Source of the DNA: JAAFHB01 sp038236995
Lineage (GTDB): Bacteria > Bacteroidota > Bacteroidia > Bacteroidales > Prolixibacteraceae
DNA length: 64,000 nt
NCBI GenBank assembly: GCA_038236995.1
Contig: JBBRZE010000005.1
Location: forward strand, 1 to 64,000
Direction: 5' to 3'
Shown here: positions 1 to 9,963 of the stretch, one piece after another
Position numbering within the stretch: the stretch's first letter is position 1
Layout of the letters: each line of letters starts with the position of its first letter
The notes under the pieces: model-generated
What the model was told of the DNA's origin: nothing
The model's input: the letters and a program-made list of their open reading frames with translations, nothing else
The model's database searches: none
Program-made: the position numbers and the translations under genes

Positions 1-153
1 ACAATACCTTGTTGCTGTCAAGATTTTTACGGCTGTTCGCTATCAACCCGAACTCAATCAAAAATCGCCAACATGTCAATGAACTATTGAATTTCGGCTC
101 TATGGCCGCTTAATTATATTTAATTTTTGAACGAACTATTGAAGTAAAACGCT
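1..153. other. left-edge segment, possible 3' end of an unseen gene
   Basis: Two plus-strand frames are open from the window edge, one ending at a stop near base 82 and one near 113, and neither gives a sequence I recognise. The segment may hold the last codons of an upstream gene plus the leader of the phosphoesterase gene. The phrase gaactattgaa occurs twice (near 80 and 133). An AT-rich stretch at 111-131 could contain the promoter, but no exact TAnnTTTG element is present. Confidence 0.3.
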
Positions 154-2952
154 ATGATTATTAAATTTTTTTCAATTTTCCTGTTTTGCCTGATCGTCTG
201 TAATTCATTAGCACAGCAGGCATCTTCGGAACTGAAAATTGTTTCTTCTCCCTCGGGAAATTTGTATACACAAATTCACAAAAAAGGGAAAACAGTCATA
301 CCCAATGGCCGTTTTATCACACCTTTTGGGAAATCAGTTGAAGTAGCACCGCATCCCTTCGGATTGACCATTAGTGCAGACGGAACAATCGCAGTAACGG
401 CTAATTCAGGAACATCACCCATCTCAATATCAATTATCAAAAATTTAATATCAGCCAAACCTACTGTTTTGCAGGTTCCACCTGGTCTGTCAACTGACGC
501 AGGTGTCCTGGCTTCCGTTTTTATGGGATTGGCGATTTCTCCGGATAATAAAATTGTATATGTGTCAGGAGGTCAGGAAAATAAGATTTACCTGTTTTCG
601 GTCGATTCGGGAGCGAAACTCGATTCGGTGGACTGTTCAATAGATGAGAACGGGCAGAAAACTCCTGATGGATATATTGGCGATTTGAAACTAAGTACGG
701 ATGGCCAGTATTTATATGCTGTAGATCAAACTTTGTTTCGCTTGATTGTGATTGATACGCATCAGCGGATGATAATTGGAAGTGCAAAAACCGGGCGATA
801 CCCGTTTGGTGTGATCCTTTCAGCGAATAATCAAAAAGTCTATATTGCCAATGTGGGCATGTTCGAATACAGCAAAATAGGGCATATCGAAGCAGAAAAA
901 GATTACAAAAAAGCACTCGATTTTCCTCCATTTGGTTACGGAACGGAGGAGATGAAGAAAGGAATTCGCATTGATTCACTGGATGTTCCGGGACTCGGTG
1001 ACCCGAATGTGCCCGAATCATTTTCGGTGTGGGCGTTTTCGTTGAAAAATCCGGCCAAACCCGAAATTCGGGCTAAGATAAAAACGGGTGTGCTTGTAGG
1101 TGAAATTATCGAAGGAATTCCGGCAGTTGGTGGAGCGAGCCCTAATTCATTGGCTGTTACCGATAAATATGTTTTTGTGAGTAATGGAACCAACGATAAT
1201 ATTTCAGTAATCGATGTCATTAACGATACGATTGCCACTGAAATATCACTTAAGCTGCATCCTGCGGTGAAACAGTTTCGCGGTGTAATACCATTTGGTC
1301 TGACTATTTCGCCCGATCAGAAAAGACTTTATGTCGCTGAAGCTGGCGTTAATGCGATCGGAGTTGTTGATATTCCAACTTTGAAAGTTATTGGTCATAT
1401 TCCTGTTGGATGGTTTCCGTCAAAGCTGGAAGTTACTCCCGACGGCAAGACACTGGTGGTCAGCAATGCAAAAGGTTTTGGAAGCGGCCCAAATGGTGGT
1501 AAAACTTTTAAAGAAAAGAATGAGGGAAGTTACATCGGCAATTTAATGAAAGGAACTGTCTTGGTAATGGATATTCCTTCCGACAAAAAACTGGTTGGTC
1601 TCACTAAAAAGGTTATCAGAAACAATTACCTGATTGAAAATTATCGCAAAGTGCAAAAGCAAAGAGCAGGAAATCCCATTCCAATTTATGGAGGCGAAAA
1701 AGAATCGCCAATCAAATACCTGGTTTTTATCTCCAAGGAAAACCGGACTTACGATGAAATTTTCGGGCAAATGAAAAAGGGAAACGGTGATCCTTCAATT
1801 GCCCGTTATGGCCGGAATGCGACATTCACAAACCGGAAAAAAACATTGAAAGTTGTAAATACGACCGTGATGCCAAATCATTTGAAACTGGTAACAGAAT
1901 TCGCTATGTCCGACAATTTTTATGTCGATTCGGATGTTTCGGCCGATGGACATCGCTGGCTCGTAAATACATATCCGAATGAGTGGGTAGAATCAACAGT
2001 TCCGGCAAGTTACGGTGGCAACCGGAAATACAATCCAAAGTCGAAAGCACCTGGCAGTTTAGGAATGAACGGCTCGGCGGGAGCTATCTATCCCGAAGAT
2101 TACAACGAAGCTGGTTCGATGTGGGATCACCTTGAACGGAACAAAGTCGAATTTTATAATTTCGGTTTTGGGACTATGTTCGAACCTGCCTTTTACGAAG
2201 AGTCGTTCAAATATACTGGTATAAAGCACTATGTCAATTTTCCGGTGCCATTGCCAATGTTTTCAAGAACTTCAAAAATCTATCCGACTTACAACATGGC
2301 CATTACGGATCAGTTCCGGGTCCACCAGTTCATGAAGGAATTTGATGATAAATGGATAAAGCCCGGGATCGAAATGCCATCCATCATTACCGTGATTATC
2401 CCTAACGACCATGGTGCCGACGAACGACCGGAGGCTGGTTATCCATTCAGGGAAAGTTACATGGCCGACAATGATCTTGCTGTTGGACGAATCGTTGAAT
2501 ACTTGTCGCACACCCCTTTCTGGAAGAACATGGCCATCGTAATCACCGAAGATGATGCTCAAAACGGAGTTGATCATATTGATGCACACCGCAGTGTACT
2601 GATGGTTATTTCGCCATACGTGAAGCGGAATTACGTTTCGAAGGTCCATTACAGCTTTGGAAGCATTTTTAAAACCTTCTGGAATGTGCTCGGAATGCCA
2701 TATCTGAATCAGTATGACGCTGCTGCAAACGATTTTTCAGACATGTTCACCGCGACGCCTGATTTTACACCTTATAATGCGGTTCCAGTTGATTCACTGA
2801 TTTTTGATCCGAAGAAGGCATTAACGCCACTGGATGAAAAGTTTGATTGGAAAGCCGTGAAAAACTCACCACTGATTGATGATGTGAAGGATATGCAAAC
2901 CGATCAGAAGGAAAAGAAGGAATATCGGCTTGAAGATCAGAAGAGAAAGTAA
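154..2952 (+). CDS. secreted YncE-like beta-propeller / phosphoesterase fusion protein
   Basis: A 932-residue protein with a signal peptide (about residues 1-20, ending SLAQQ). Residues about 40-460 are a beta-propeller: repeated blades of the type PFGLTISPDQKRLYVAEAG and NDNISVIDV resemble YncE/lactonase repeats. Residues about 515-830 resemble the phosphoesterase/acid phosphatase family related to alkaline phosphatase, with acidic and histidine metal-ligand-like motifs SKENRTYDEIFG, SADGHRW, DHGADE and ITEDDAQNGVDHIDAHRS. The family is annotated as bifunctional YncE/alkaline phosphatase; its physiological substrate is not known to me. It would act in the periplasm or outside the cell, probably on phosphate esters (inference). 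The C-terminus is charged (KEKKEYRLEDQKRK). It stands alone and is convergent with the next gene. Confidence 0.85.
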   Translation: MIIKFFSIFLFCLIVCNSLAQQASSELKIVSSPSGNLYTQIHKKGKTVIPNGRFITPFGKSVEVAPHPFGLTISADGTIAVTANSGTSPISISIIKNLISAKPTVLQVPPGLSTDAGVLASVFMGLAISPDNKIVYVSGGQENKIYLFSVDSGAKLDSVDCSIDENGQKTPDGYIGDLKLSTDGQYLYAVDQTLFRLIVIDTHQRMIIGSAKTGRYPFGVILSANNQKVYIANVGMFEYSKIGHIEAEKDYKKALDFPPFGYGTEEMKKGIRIDSLDVPGLGDPNVPESFSVWAFSLKNPAKPEIRAKIKTGVLVGEIIEGIPAVGGASPNSLAVTDKYVFVSNGTNDNISVIDVINDTIATEISLKLHPAVKQFRGVIPFGLTISPDQKRLYVAEAGVNAIGVVDIPTLKVIGHIPVGWFPSKLEVTPDGKTLVVSNAKGFGSGPNGGKTFKEKNEGSYIGNLMKGTVLVMDIPSDKKLVGLTKKVIRNNYLIENYRKVQKQRAGNPIPIYGGEKESPIKYLVFISKENRTYDEIFGQMKKGNGDPSIARYGRNATFTNRKKTLKVVNTTVMPNHLKLVTEFAMSDNFYVDSDVSADGHRWLVNTYPNEWVESTVPASYGGNRKYNPKSKAPGSLGMNGSAGAIYPEDYNEAGSMWDHLERNKVEFYNFGFGTMFEPAFYEESFKYTGIKHYVNFPVPLPMFSRTSKIYPTYNMAITDQFRVHQFMKEFDDKWIKPGIEMPSIITVIIPNDHGADERPEAGYPFRESYMADNDLAVGRIVEYLSHTPFWKNMAIVITEDDAQNGVDHIDAHRSVLMVISPYVKRNYVSKVHYSFGSIFKTFWNVLGMPYLNQYDAAANDFSDMFTATPDFTPYNAVPVDSLIFDPKKALTPLDEKFDWKAVKNSPLIDDVKDMQTDQKEKKEYRLEDQKRK

Positions 2953-3020
2953 TTATGAAGCGGTTATTAGAGCTTATTTTGGCTTCAAAGACAAACTCAG
3001 AAGAAGCTGAATGTAAAATA

Positions 3021-3145
3021 AGTTACACAGGGTTTCACAGGGTAAAGCGCAGATTTTCACGGTTTAGTTTTACTTTACAGCGTCAAATTGTTTGCTGAAA
3101 AATATTGTGTAACACTGTGTGAACTCTGTGAAACATTGTGTAACT
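3021..3145. terminator. long imperfect inverted repeat between convergent genes
   Basis: The left arm at 3021-3040 (agttacacagggtttcacag) and right arm at 3126-3145 are complementary at 18 of 20 positions, separated by about 85 bases that repeat the words tgtgtaac and tgtgaa. It lies between convergent genes, so it may act as a bidirectional transcription end. A similar element lies at 53903-53997. Confidence 0.45.
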
Positions 3146-3217
3146 TTTCCTTTAAATCATTTAAAACCAATAAATGATTGGAATATTGAATTCATAATAA
3201 TAACAGCCTTTCTAATT

Positions 3218-6200
3218 TCAGATTGCCGATAAACCGAATTCTCCCAATCTAATCAGGTTCAGGCAGTTTTGATGGTTTCGCTTTGTGAGATCATCATCCC
3301 AGATTTGCAAATCGGGCAAAGAGACAGCGAAATAGTCGAGCTTAAAATCATCGTCGAGGTGCAATTTTCCAAAATTAATCAGCGTTTCAAAACGCTCCCT
3401 GGCCTCTCCTATTTTCTGTAATTTGATCAGCGCCAATCCCTGGTAAAATATTGTATCGGGTTGTTGGTCATTGTAAAAGATGGCTGGCGAAGGTTCTTTT
3501 AAACCATGCGACGCAGTTTGCCAGTATTCGGTCGCCCGATCGGGATTTTCCAATCCGTCGAGTGCACATCCCAGCCAATAAAAGATTGTATTTTCCTGTG
3601 CACCATAGAGTTTTCCTTCACCCAGATTATCCGGATAATGCTGAGCCAGGTTAAGCAAATCAATCGCCTTATCAAATTCTTTTGATTCAATGGCTTTTTT
3701 TGCCATTTCTGTAAGACTAAAAACATACTGTCCGGTTACCTTACCTTCACCACCTTCCCAGGGATTAAATTTTCGGGTCTTTAAAAGCTCGAAAGCCTTC
3801 TCATATTGACCAATTGTATTATAAAGAGTTGCATGTTCTAAATAAAGATCGTCCCGGTAATTTACAAGTTTCGGATACTTTTCAAGCTTTTCAAGGCGTA
3901 TTTCAGGTGAAATATTCTGGCGTTTGTATAGCTGATCCAATTCCATCAGAATCCGGGAATCGGTTTCATCGAGGGCAAAAGCTTTTTCGAGTTCAACCAA
4001 TGCTATATCAGGCGCATTTTGCTTATTGAAATAGGCCAGCCCCAGGTTTCGGTGGACTGTAGGAAATGCATCATCAAGTTTTACTGACAATTCCCAGTTT
4101 GCAATTGCATCATCGTATTGCCGGTTATTGTACCAGAGATTACCCAGGTAATAAGGTACTTTTGAATCCCCCGGATTTTGTCTTTTTGCCCACTCCAAAA
4201 CCATAACCGCTTCAGTTTGATTCGGGAAACAATAGTCGGGACAAGCATTTGCCGCTTCCTTCAAGGTTTCTGTAGCAACGGTATAATTCCCGTTTTGAGA
4301 TTCGAACCAAGCTTTATAGTACAGCGCCATCGGGTAAACAGGTTTCTCATTTTGCTCACTGATTCCGATACTGATCAGTTCAATGGCTTCTTCAAACAAT
4401 CCGGCAAAGGCGAAATCGATGGCAAACTCGATGTAAGTATGAATGTTGCCGCGAAGCAGGATTGTGAGTTCTTCAAACCTGTCAGGTTTAATTAGACATT
4501 TTTCGAATAAAACCCCGAAATTGAATTTGTCCAATATCAGCGACTCTTCTATCAGTTTTTCTGCTTGTAAAATATTCCCCAATTTCCGGAGAATGCTTAC
4601 TTTCAACTGTCGCGCCTTGTGGTTGTGCCAGTTTTTGATCAGCGAACGATCGATCAGGTCTATCGCCTCGTCCCAATTGTGACGGATGCATTCGAGTTGA
4701 GCTAATTGAAAATAGCCGCTTGCCATAAACGCATCGTTCCAGACTGCTTTGTAAAACGCGTCGTATGCTTCCCTTTCTCTTTGCTGATAACGGAGGGCGA
4801 GCCCAAGGTTGTAAAAGGGTTCACCATTGATCGGATTTGGATTGTGTTCCGTCAAAGTGTCGATTGCATGCCTGAAATAGGGCTCAGCTTCCGCGAATTT
4901 GCCACGTCGCAATAGCCATAAGCCCATTGCGTTATTGCATCGGCTATCTTTTGGGTCGCGACTTAATGCTTCCTTGTAATATTCGAGCGGATCGTAGGTG
5001 GCATGACGGTATTGCTCAAGGTGCAAACCGTTAAGGTATAACTGTTCGCAGCTTTCTATCTCTTCCGGTAGTTTAGCTGGATTTGCTGCCTCCGGAATTT
5101 CATTTTTCACATCAGTTTCTGGCGTCCAGTTCACAAGTATTTTGCCTTCTGAATTCAGAATTTCAACTTCCATTATTTTGGGATCGATTCCTACAATATC
5201 AATTGTTTTTTCATAGGAAGTTGAAGGATTAAAATCGAATGTTTCGTCCAGTAAAATCTTCAGTCCGGCTTTCAGAATAACTTTTCCTGATGGATATGCC
5301 GCGGTTGTAAAGGCTTTGATAGTGACTTTTCCATTTCCTGCTTCGAGATTGATCATTGCCTCTTTGGTGGCATTTTTCACCACACCTAAATCGCGATAAG
5401 GCATAAAATATTGGGAGAATGTCTTTTCTTCGCTTGGCATGATCCACGAAAAGTCGGGTTGGTTGTCTGTATATACACCACACATGAGTTCGATATAAGG
5501 TCCATCTTCATCCGTCAGGTTTCGGTCCCAGGCCTTACCGAAGTCGCTGTTGCCCCATGTCCATTGTTTTTTTCCGGGAGAGACATGGTGATTGGCCACG
5601 TGGAGCAAACCTCCTTTGCTGTCGTTTTCATAACCACCTACGAAATTGTATTTTGACTTAATGGCCATGTAGGAAGTCGGTACCGGAATATTTTTATAGC
5701 GCGAAATATCTGTTCCTGGCGAGTAATCGACTTTATAATAGGTCCCCCGGGCAACCGGAAATTCCGATACATCACGCTTGCCATGATCGAATACGGCATT
5801 CACATCGGGTGGGAAAACCGACTGGTAATCATCATTTACCTTAACTGCCGGATTGGCCCACCACAAAAAAGTTTGCGGATAGTTTGTGCGGTTGAATAAT
5901 TTTACCTTAATCTCCATATAAGCCTTGTCGGGATAGAGTGTAAAACCAGCCATACCGCGAGTGCGGAACATCCGTTCGACTTCGCTGCACCAAACCGTTA
6001 CGCTGCCATCGGCATTTTCCTCGATGCAATGATCGACGGCTTCGTAGGTTGAGGGACGGTGGTGCTGCGGCCAGTTAAACTCAATTCCCCCTGAAATCCA
6101 TGGACCTGTAAGCCCAACCAGTGCCGGTTTGATCACCTGATTGTAGTAGACGAAATGGCGCTGTTTGGTTTTGTCGTAGGCCATTTGAATCCTTCCGCCC

Positions 6201-6469
6201 AACTCGGGAAGGATCATGATTTTCAAATACCGGTTTTCAAGATAAATGGCACTCCATTCTTTATCAGCCTTTTCATCCAGAATTTTTTCAATGACCGGAT
6301 GTGGATAAACTACGCCGCTGCTTCCCTGGTAAACACGTTTCTCCAGAAACATCGGATTTTTCTCTGGTTTCCCGATTCCATAGGTGGGAATCATCACTTT
6401 TTCGTACCAGGCTTTTACCTGCCTCTCTGTTTTTTCTTCTGGTATAATTGTATTCAATTCTTTTTGCAT
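3218..6469 (-). CDS. DUF5107 domain protein with tetratricopeptide repeats
   Basis: A 1083-residue protein without a signal peptide, so probably cytoplasmic. Residues about 1-430 match the DUF5107 type: a sugar-mutarotase-like beta-sandwich, with motifs such as ILPELGGRIQMAYDKTKQ, WISGGIEFNWPQHHRPST and WWANPAVKVNDDYQSVFPPD. Residues about 470-1060 are a run of TPR helices (for example YYKEALSRDPKDSRCNNAMG and YYLGNLWYNNRQYDDAIANW). It is the last gene of the alpha-galactoside operon, 51 bases after the GH110 gene. The mutarotase-like fold suggests carbohydrate recognition. An enzymatic role is unproven, though proteins of this type recur beside glycosidase genes. The start (MQKELN) follows the first good ATG. 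Confidence 0.85.
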   Translation of the reverse strand: MQKELNTIIPEEKTERQVKAWYEKVMIPTYGIGKPEKNPMFLEKRVYQGSSGVVYPHPVIEKILDEKADKEWSAIYLENRYLKIMILPELGGRIQMAYDKTKQRHFVYYNQVIKPALVGLTGPWISGGIEFNWPQHHRPSTYEAVDHCIEENADGSVTVWCSEVERMFRTRGMAGFTLYPDKAYMEIKVKLFNRTNYPQTFLWWANPAVKVNDDYQSVFPPDVNAVFDHGKRDVSEFPVARGTYYKVDYSPGTDISRYKNIPVPTSYMAIKSKYNFVGGYENDSKGGLLHVANHHVSPGKKQWTWGNSDFGKAWDRNLTDEDGPYIELMCGVYTDNQPDFSWIMPSEEKTFSQYFMPYRDLGVVKNATKEAMINLEAGNGKVTIKAFTTAAYPSGKVILKAGLKILLDETFDFNPSTSYEKTIDIVGIDPKIMEVEILNSEGKILVNWTPETDVKNEIPEAANPAKLPEEIESCEQLYLNGLHLEQYRHATYDPLEYYKEALSRDPKDSRCNNAMGLWLLRRGKFAEAEPYFRHAIDTLTEHNPNPINGEPFYNLGLALRYQQREREAYDAFYKAVWNDAFMASGYFQLAQLECIRHNWDEAIDLIDRSLIKNWHNHKARQLKVSILRKLGNILQAEKLIEESLILDKFNFGVLFEKCLIKPDRFEELTILLRGNIHTYIEFAIDFAFAGLFEEAIELISIGISEQNEKPVYPMALYYKAWFESQNGNYTVATETLKEAANACPDYCFPNQTEAVMVLEWAKRQNPGDSKVPYYLGNLWYNNRQYDDAIANWELSVKLDDAFPTVHRNLGLAYFNKQNAPDIALVELEKAFALDETDSRILMELDQLYKRQNISPEIRLEKLEKYPKLVNYRDDLYLEHATLYNTIGQYEKAFELLKTRKFNPWEGGEGKVTGQYVFSLTEMAKKAIESKEFDKAIDLLNLAQHYPDNLGEGKLYGAQENTIFYWLGCALDGLENPDRATEYWQTASHGLKEPSPAIFYNDQQPDTIFYQGLALIKLQKIGEARERFETLINFGKLHLDDDFKLDYFAVSLPDLQIWDDDLTKRNHQNCLNLIRLGEFGLSAI

Positions 6470-6520
6470 TATCTAAAATTACAAGCGACTGATTCTTAAA
6501 GCATGTGGGAAGGCAATCGG

Positions 6521-8347
6521 TTATTTTTGAGTTGAATTTATTTGTTTGGGATCCATTTTTTCAAACGAAATATCAGAGGCAAGTACGTCTCCTTCGAACA
6601 CATTCCCTTTTACTTTGACATTCAAACAGGCCTCAAAAGTCAGGCAGTGTTTGCGGATATGATACGGTTTAAATGCATATGAACGAGTAATTTTGTTGCG
6701 GTTAAACCGGATTCCATCGACTGATAAAGCGTACAGAACAGGATAGTCAAATGCCATAAAGGTGTTTTGCTCGATTGTAATGTTGCGGTGGTAAGCCTTC
6801 AAAGAATCAAGTTTTGGGATGATCGGATCGATGCTGATGATACCTTCGCAGAATTGGTACATCGAGGTCAGACAGGCATCCTTAAAGGTGTTGTTGCTGA
6901 TGGTAACGTCGGTAACTGCTCCCGATTCGTACCACCCGTTTGCATCTCCGGCAATCAGAATTGCTGAGCCGCTTGATTCGAATTGGTTTCTGTCGATAAC
7001 AACCTTTCGTGGCGTGGAAATCAGCAAACCTCTGGCGCGACAGCTGTTAAAAATGCAGTTTTGGATTGTTACTGCTGGCGACCAACTTAAATTTTCCAGT
7101 GCATCACCGGCAACGATTCCGGCTGGCACTGCATTGTCAAACTCAACCAGAAATTCATCGTGGTTCAGTTTCTCAAAGCTTTTCAAAGTGCCTTTTCCAA
7201 GGGTTTGCATGTTCTCATTCTCCAGATATCCAATTGTATCGTTCGGATGTCCCCAGGTCATTCCGGTGCTTTGTTCGTGCATAAACCGACATTTAAGTTT
7301 TTGGTCGCTGATTTTCTCAATTATCTTTACACTGGTTCCATGCACATTGATCGGATCGTCCATTAAACCACCAAATTCACAGTTTGAAATGGCGACTTTT
7401 CCTGCACAATTCGAAACGTGGAATCCGTCATCATGACCACTGAAATATCGGTTTTTGGCTTCATTTGGCATAAATCTTACGTTCTTATAATCAAGATTCC
7501 GTGAAAACTGGGCCAAAACCCCCAATCCGGCGCAGTGATAAACATTGATATTTTCGAGTTTCACCTGGTTGCTTTCCTGAATGAATATTCCGGCATGATC
7601 GCGCTTGCTATGCCTCAGAATCAGGTAATTTCCAACCACCGGCGTCCGTGTAAATTCACCATTCATGCGCACAATTCCGGGTTTCACTTCTTCATATGAA
7701 GTTTTATTCCAATCACCCCGGATACAACCTTCATCGCCGGTTCCGGCAGCAATCAAGTGTTTTTCAGCTACATACTCCATGAACCCATTTGGCTCGGCCT
7801 TCCAGTTTTCGCCTTTAAAAATCAGTTTCCCGTTCGATATTTCATAAGGAAACTGTAAGGTATCAATTTCAAGATCAATGTTCTTTGGTGAAGTTATCAA
7901 TACTTTTGCCTGTGCGGTCAGCGGAATATCCCAGTCAATATTTACGTTCCGAATCGTAATGTTTTCGCTGTGATCAACCGTAATGGGTTGAATTGCACCA
8001 TGAAAAACAAATTCAGAACCATTGCCATCAAGGGTCAAACCGGTACATCCTTCAATCAGGATAGCCAGATTTTTAGGACCATCATTCGTTGTGTTCGATT
8101 CGAAATACTCCCTTGTATGTGTAGGATCTATGCTGAAATCGTAACGTCCCTTTTCAAATTTCAGGATGGAGTTGGGATGCTTCCTGCATTCATCCAAAGC
8201 TTTGATGATCGCCGGAATGGCATTTTCTTTACTACCGGGTTTCAATCCAAAATCAGCAACATTGATTATAACGGCATCTTTTGGGTTACAGCTCATGATA
8301 ATCGTTATAAAAACGATCCACAAAAAAACAATTTTCAGACTTTTCAT
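6521..8347 (-). CDS. GH110 alpha-1,3-galactosidase, lipoprotein
   Basis: A 608-residue right-handed parallel beta-helix protein with a lipoprotein signal (IIMSC, lipidated Cys20), so anchored in the cell envelope. GH110 enzymes are inverting exo-galactosidases that remove terminal alpha-1,3-linked galactose, for example from blood group B-type or linear alpha-Gal epitopes or carrageenan oligosaccharides. The diagnostic stretch is GHDDGFHVSN followed by GGLMDDPINVHGT. It places Asp307, Asp330 and Asp331 with the same 23- and 24-residue spacing I recall for the catalytic aspartates of a structurally studied GH110 (321, 344, 345; from memory). The length is usual for the family. It sits among GH27, GH97 and GH2 genes, which supports an alpha-galactoside role. 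The exact substrate cannot be read from the sequence. Confidence 0.85.
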   Translation of the reverse strand: MKSLKIVFLWIVFITIIMSCNPKDAVIINVADFGLKPGSKENAIPAIIKALDECRKHPNSILKFEKGRYDFSIDPTHTREYFESNTTNDGPKNLAILIEGCTGLTLDGNGSEFVFHGAIQPITVDHSENITIRNVNIDWDIPLTAQAKVLITSPKNIDLEIDTLQFPYEISNGKLIFKGENWKAEPNGFMEYVAEKHLIAAGTGDEGCIRGDWNKTSYEEVKPGIVRMNGEFTRTPVVGNYLILRHSKRDHAGIFIQESNQVKLENINVYHCAGLGVLAQFSRNLDYKNVRFMPNEAKNRYFSGHDDGFHVSNCAGKVAISNCEFGGLMDDPINVHGTSVKIIEKISDQKLKCRFMHEQSTGMTWGHPNDTIGYLENENMQTLGKGTLKSFEKLNHDEFLVEFDNAVPAGIVAGDALENLSWSPAVTIQNCIFNSCRARGLLISTPRKVVIDRNQFESSGSAILIAGDANGWYESGAVTDVTISNNTFKDACLTSMYQFCEGIISIDPIIPKLDSLKAYHRNITIEQNTFMAFDYPVLYALSVDGIRFNRNKITRSYAFKPYHIRKHCLTFEACLNVKVKGNVFEGDVLASDISFEKMDPKQINSTQK

Positions 8348-8379
8348 TTTTCTAAATTGAATTAAGACAAGAAAACTGA

Positions 8380-9927
8380 TTACGGTTTACTAATTTTCAC
8401 CATTACGACTCCCTGGGCGGGAACCAGCGCATTAAACTTCTGGTCGAAAACTCCTAACTCTTTTTGATGCCAAAGATCACGAACGGATTGTTTACCTGAC
8501 AATTGAAGTGCGGTCCAATCAACAGATACTTCAGCTTCATTTTTTCCGCGGTTGAACAGACCAACTGCCTTGGATCCATCCTCTAAATTTTTGATCATCA
8601 TAAAGCGGTCATTGTCAATTTTAATCACAAGACCACTTTCTCCCAACGGATCCTGATTAACTTCAATCACTTCGGGGTTACAAAGGACATTGATCGTGAA
8701 TTTATCCAGCTTCGACATGTCACCACTGTAAATCAACGGCGCGGCCATCAGGCTCCACAACGACATATAGGCATATTGCATAGCTGCCGGCATTGGAGTA
8801 AGTTCGGGAATACCTTGTTTGGAAGCATTTCCAATCCAGCCGATCTGAATATAATCGGGGTCGTTCCATGCTCCTGGTTTTGAGTATTGCCTGTATTCGC
8901 TGTTTTTTATAGCCACATCGAAGATACGGTCAAGTTCGAAGCCCAGATCACCGGACGTCCGCCAGCATTGACCACCAACTTCGCTTCCCCATTTCCAAAC
9001 GTCACCCATTCCGTACTGGCAAAGGTTAAAAACAATGTCACGGTCAAGCGATTTCAGGATGGTTCCCATTTGGCGGTAAGGTTTCTGGTAGGTCTCCAGG
9101 CTTTTATCAATTCCTGCGATTTTTCCATAAGAACACCAGTCATACTTCAAAAAATCGAATCCCCAGGCTGCAAACTGCCTGGCATCCTGTTCTTCGTGCT
9201 GATAAGCACCCGCAAAACCACCGCAGGTTAAAGTTCCCGGTGATGTATATATTCCAGCTTTAAGGCCTTTTGAATGAATGTAATCGGTTAAACCCTTCAT
9301 ATCCGGGAAATGTTTGTTAGGAAGTATATTTCCCTGCTCATCCCTCAATGGTCCGACACGTAATGAATCGTTATTTTTAGGAGCATTCATCCAGCAATCG
9401 TCGATGTTTACATATTGATAGCCAACATCCGCCATGCCACTGTTGATCAATACATCTGCTGCATCCCGCATCATTTTATCTGTGATGCGGTCGTAATGAG
9501 CGTACCAGTGGTTATAACCCATCGGAGGTGTGAGAGCAAGCTGATCACCTGCAACAATCTTCAATTTCCGTGTATCTGTACCTTTAGAGTTACGGGCAAG
9601 GATCAGGATATCGTATTCCCCTTTAGCAGGAACTATCCCTGAAATGATACCCGTTGAAGCATTGTATTTCAATTCAGGTGGTAAGCTTTCGATTAAAAAG
9701 GTAATTGGCCGTTTACCCTGACACGGAATGCGATAGATAAACGGGTGACCAGGACGGCAACCATAAACCAATGGTCCATTAATACGAGGTTGAGGTTTTG
9801 GAACAGGGGTATAAATATCTGGATTTGCAACCTTCTCTTTTTCGATACCATACGATGAATTCACTGTCATTGCCAGAAAGCATGAAAACGTGAGTGCCAG
9901 TAAAAATGAAATTGATTTTCGCTTCAT
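8380..9927 (-). CDS. GH27 alpha-galactosidase with N-terminal Ig-like domain
   Basis: A 515-residue exported retaining alpha-galactosidase. It has an N-terminal signal segment (residues 5-27), then a putative Ig-type (He_PIG-like) domain at about 50-125 containing ELKYNASTGIISGIVPAKG. The GH27 barrel begins at LTPPMGYNHW, which replaces the usual PPMGWNSW. The nucleophile is Asp263 in FLKYDWC and the acid/base is Asp356 in PGAWNDPDYI, both standard GH27 motifs. QDPLGESG near residue 425 is also typical. The C-terminal beta domain is present, so it is full length. It lies 36 bases after the GH2 gene and 32 bases before GH110 and is probably co-transcribed. It likely acts on terminal alpha-galactose in the periplasm. 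Confidence 0.93.
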   Translation of the reverse strand: MKRKSISFLLALTFSCFLAMTVNSSYGIEKEKVANPDIYTPVPKPQPRINGPLVYGCRPGHPFIYRIPCQGKRPITFLIESLPPELKYNASTGIISGIVPAKGEYDILILARNSKGTDTRKLKIVAGDQLALTPPMGYNHWYAHYDRITDKMMRDAADVLINSGMADVGYQYVNIDDCWMNAPKNNDSLRVGPLRDEQGNILPNKHFPDMKGLTDYIHSKGLKAGIYTSPGTLTCGGFAGAYQHEEQDARQFAAWGFDFLKYDWCSYGKIAGIDKSLETYQKPYRQMGTILKSLDRDIVFNLCQYGMGDVWKWGSEVGGQCWRTSGDLGFELDRIFDVAIKNSEYRQYSKPGAWNDPDYIQIGWIGNASKQGIPELTPMPAAMQYAYMSLWSLMAAPLIYSGDMSKLDKFTINVLCNPEVIEVNQDPLGESGLVIKIDNDRFMMIKNLEDGSKAVGLFNRGKNEAEVSVDWTALQLSGKQSVRDLWHQKELGVFDQKFNALVPAQGVVMVKISKP

Positions 9928-9963
9928 GATAATTATTTTAAGATTTCAAGCTTCTATTTCAGA

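Noticed and set aside
1..113. Transposase C-terminus at the left edge
   Set aside because: Two frames are open but too short to recognise, and there are no terminal repeats to support an IS element.
521..1021. Minus-strand open frame inside the phosphoesterase gene
   Set aside because: It is a shadow of the strong plus-strand coding frame and has no domain-like sequence.
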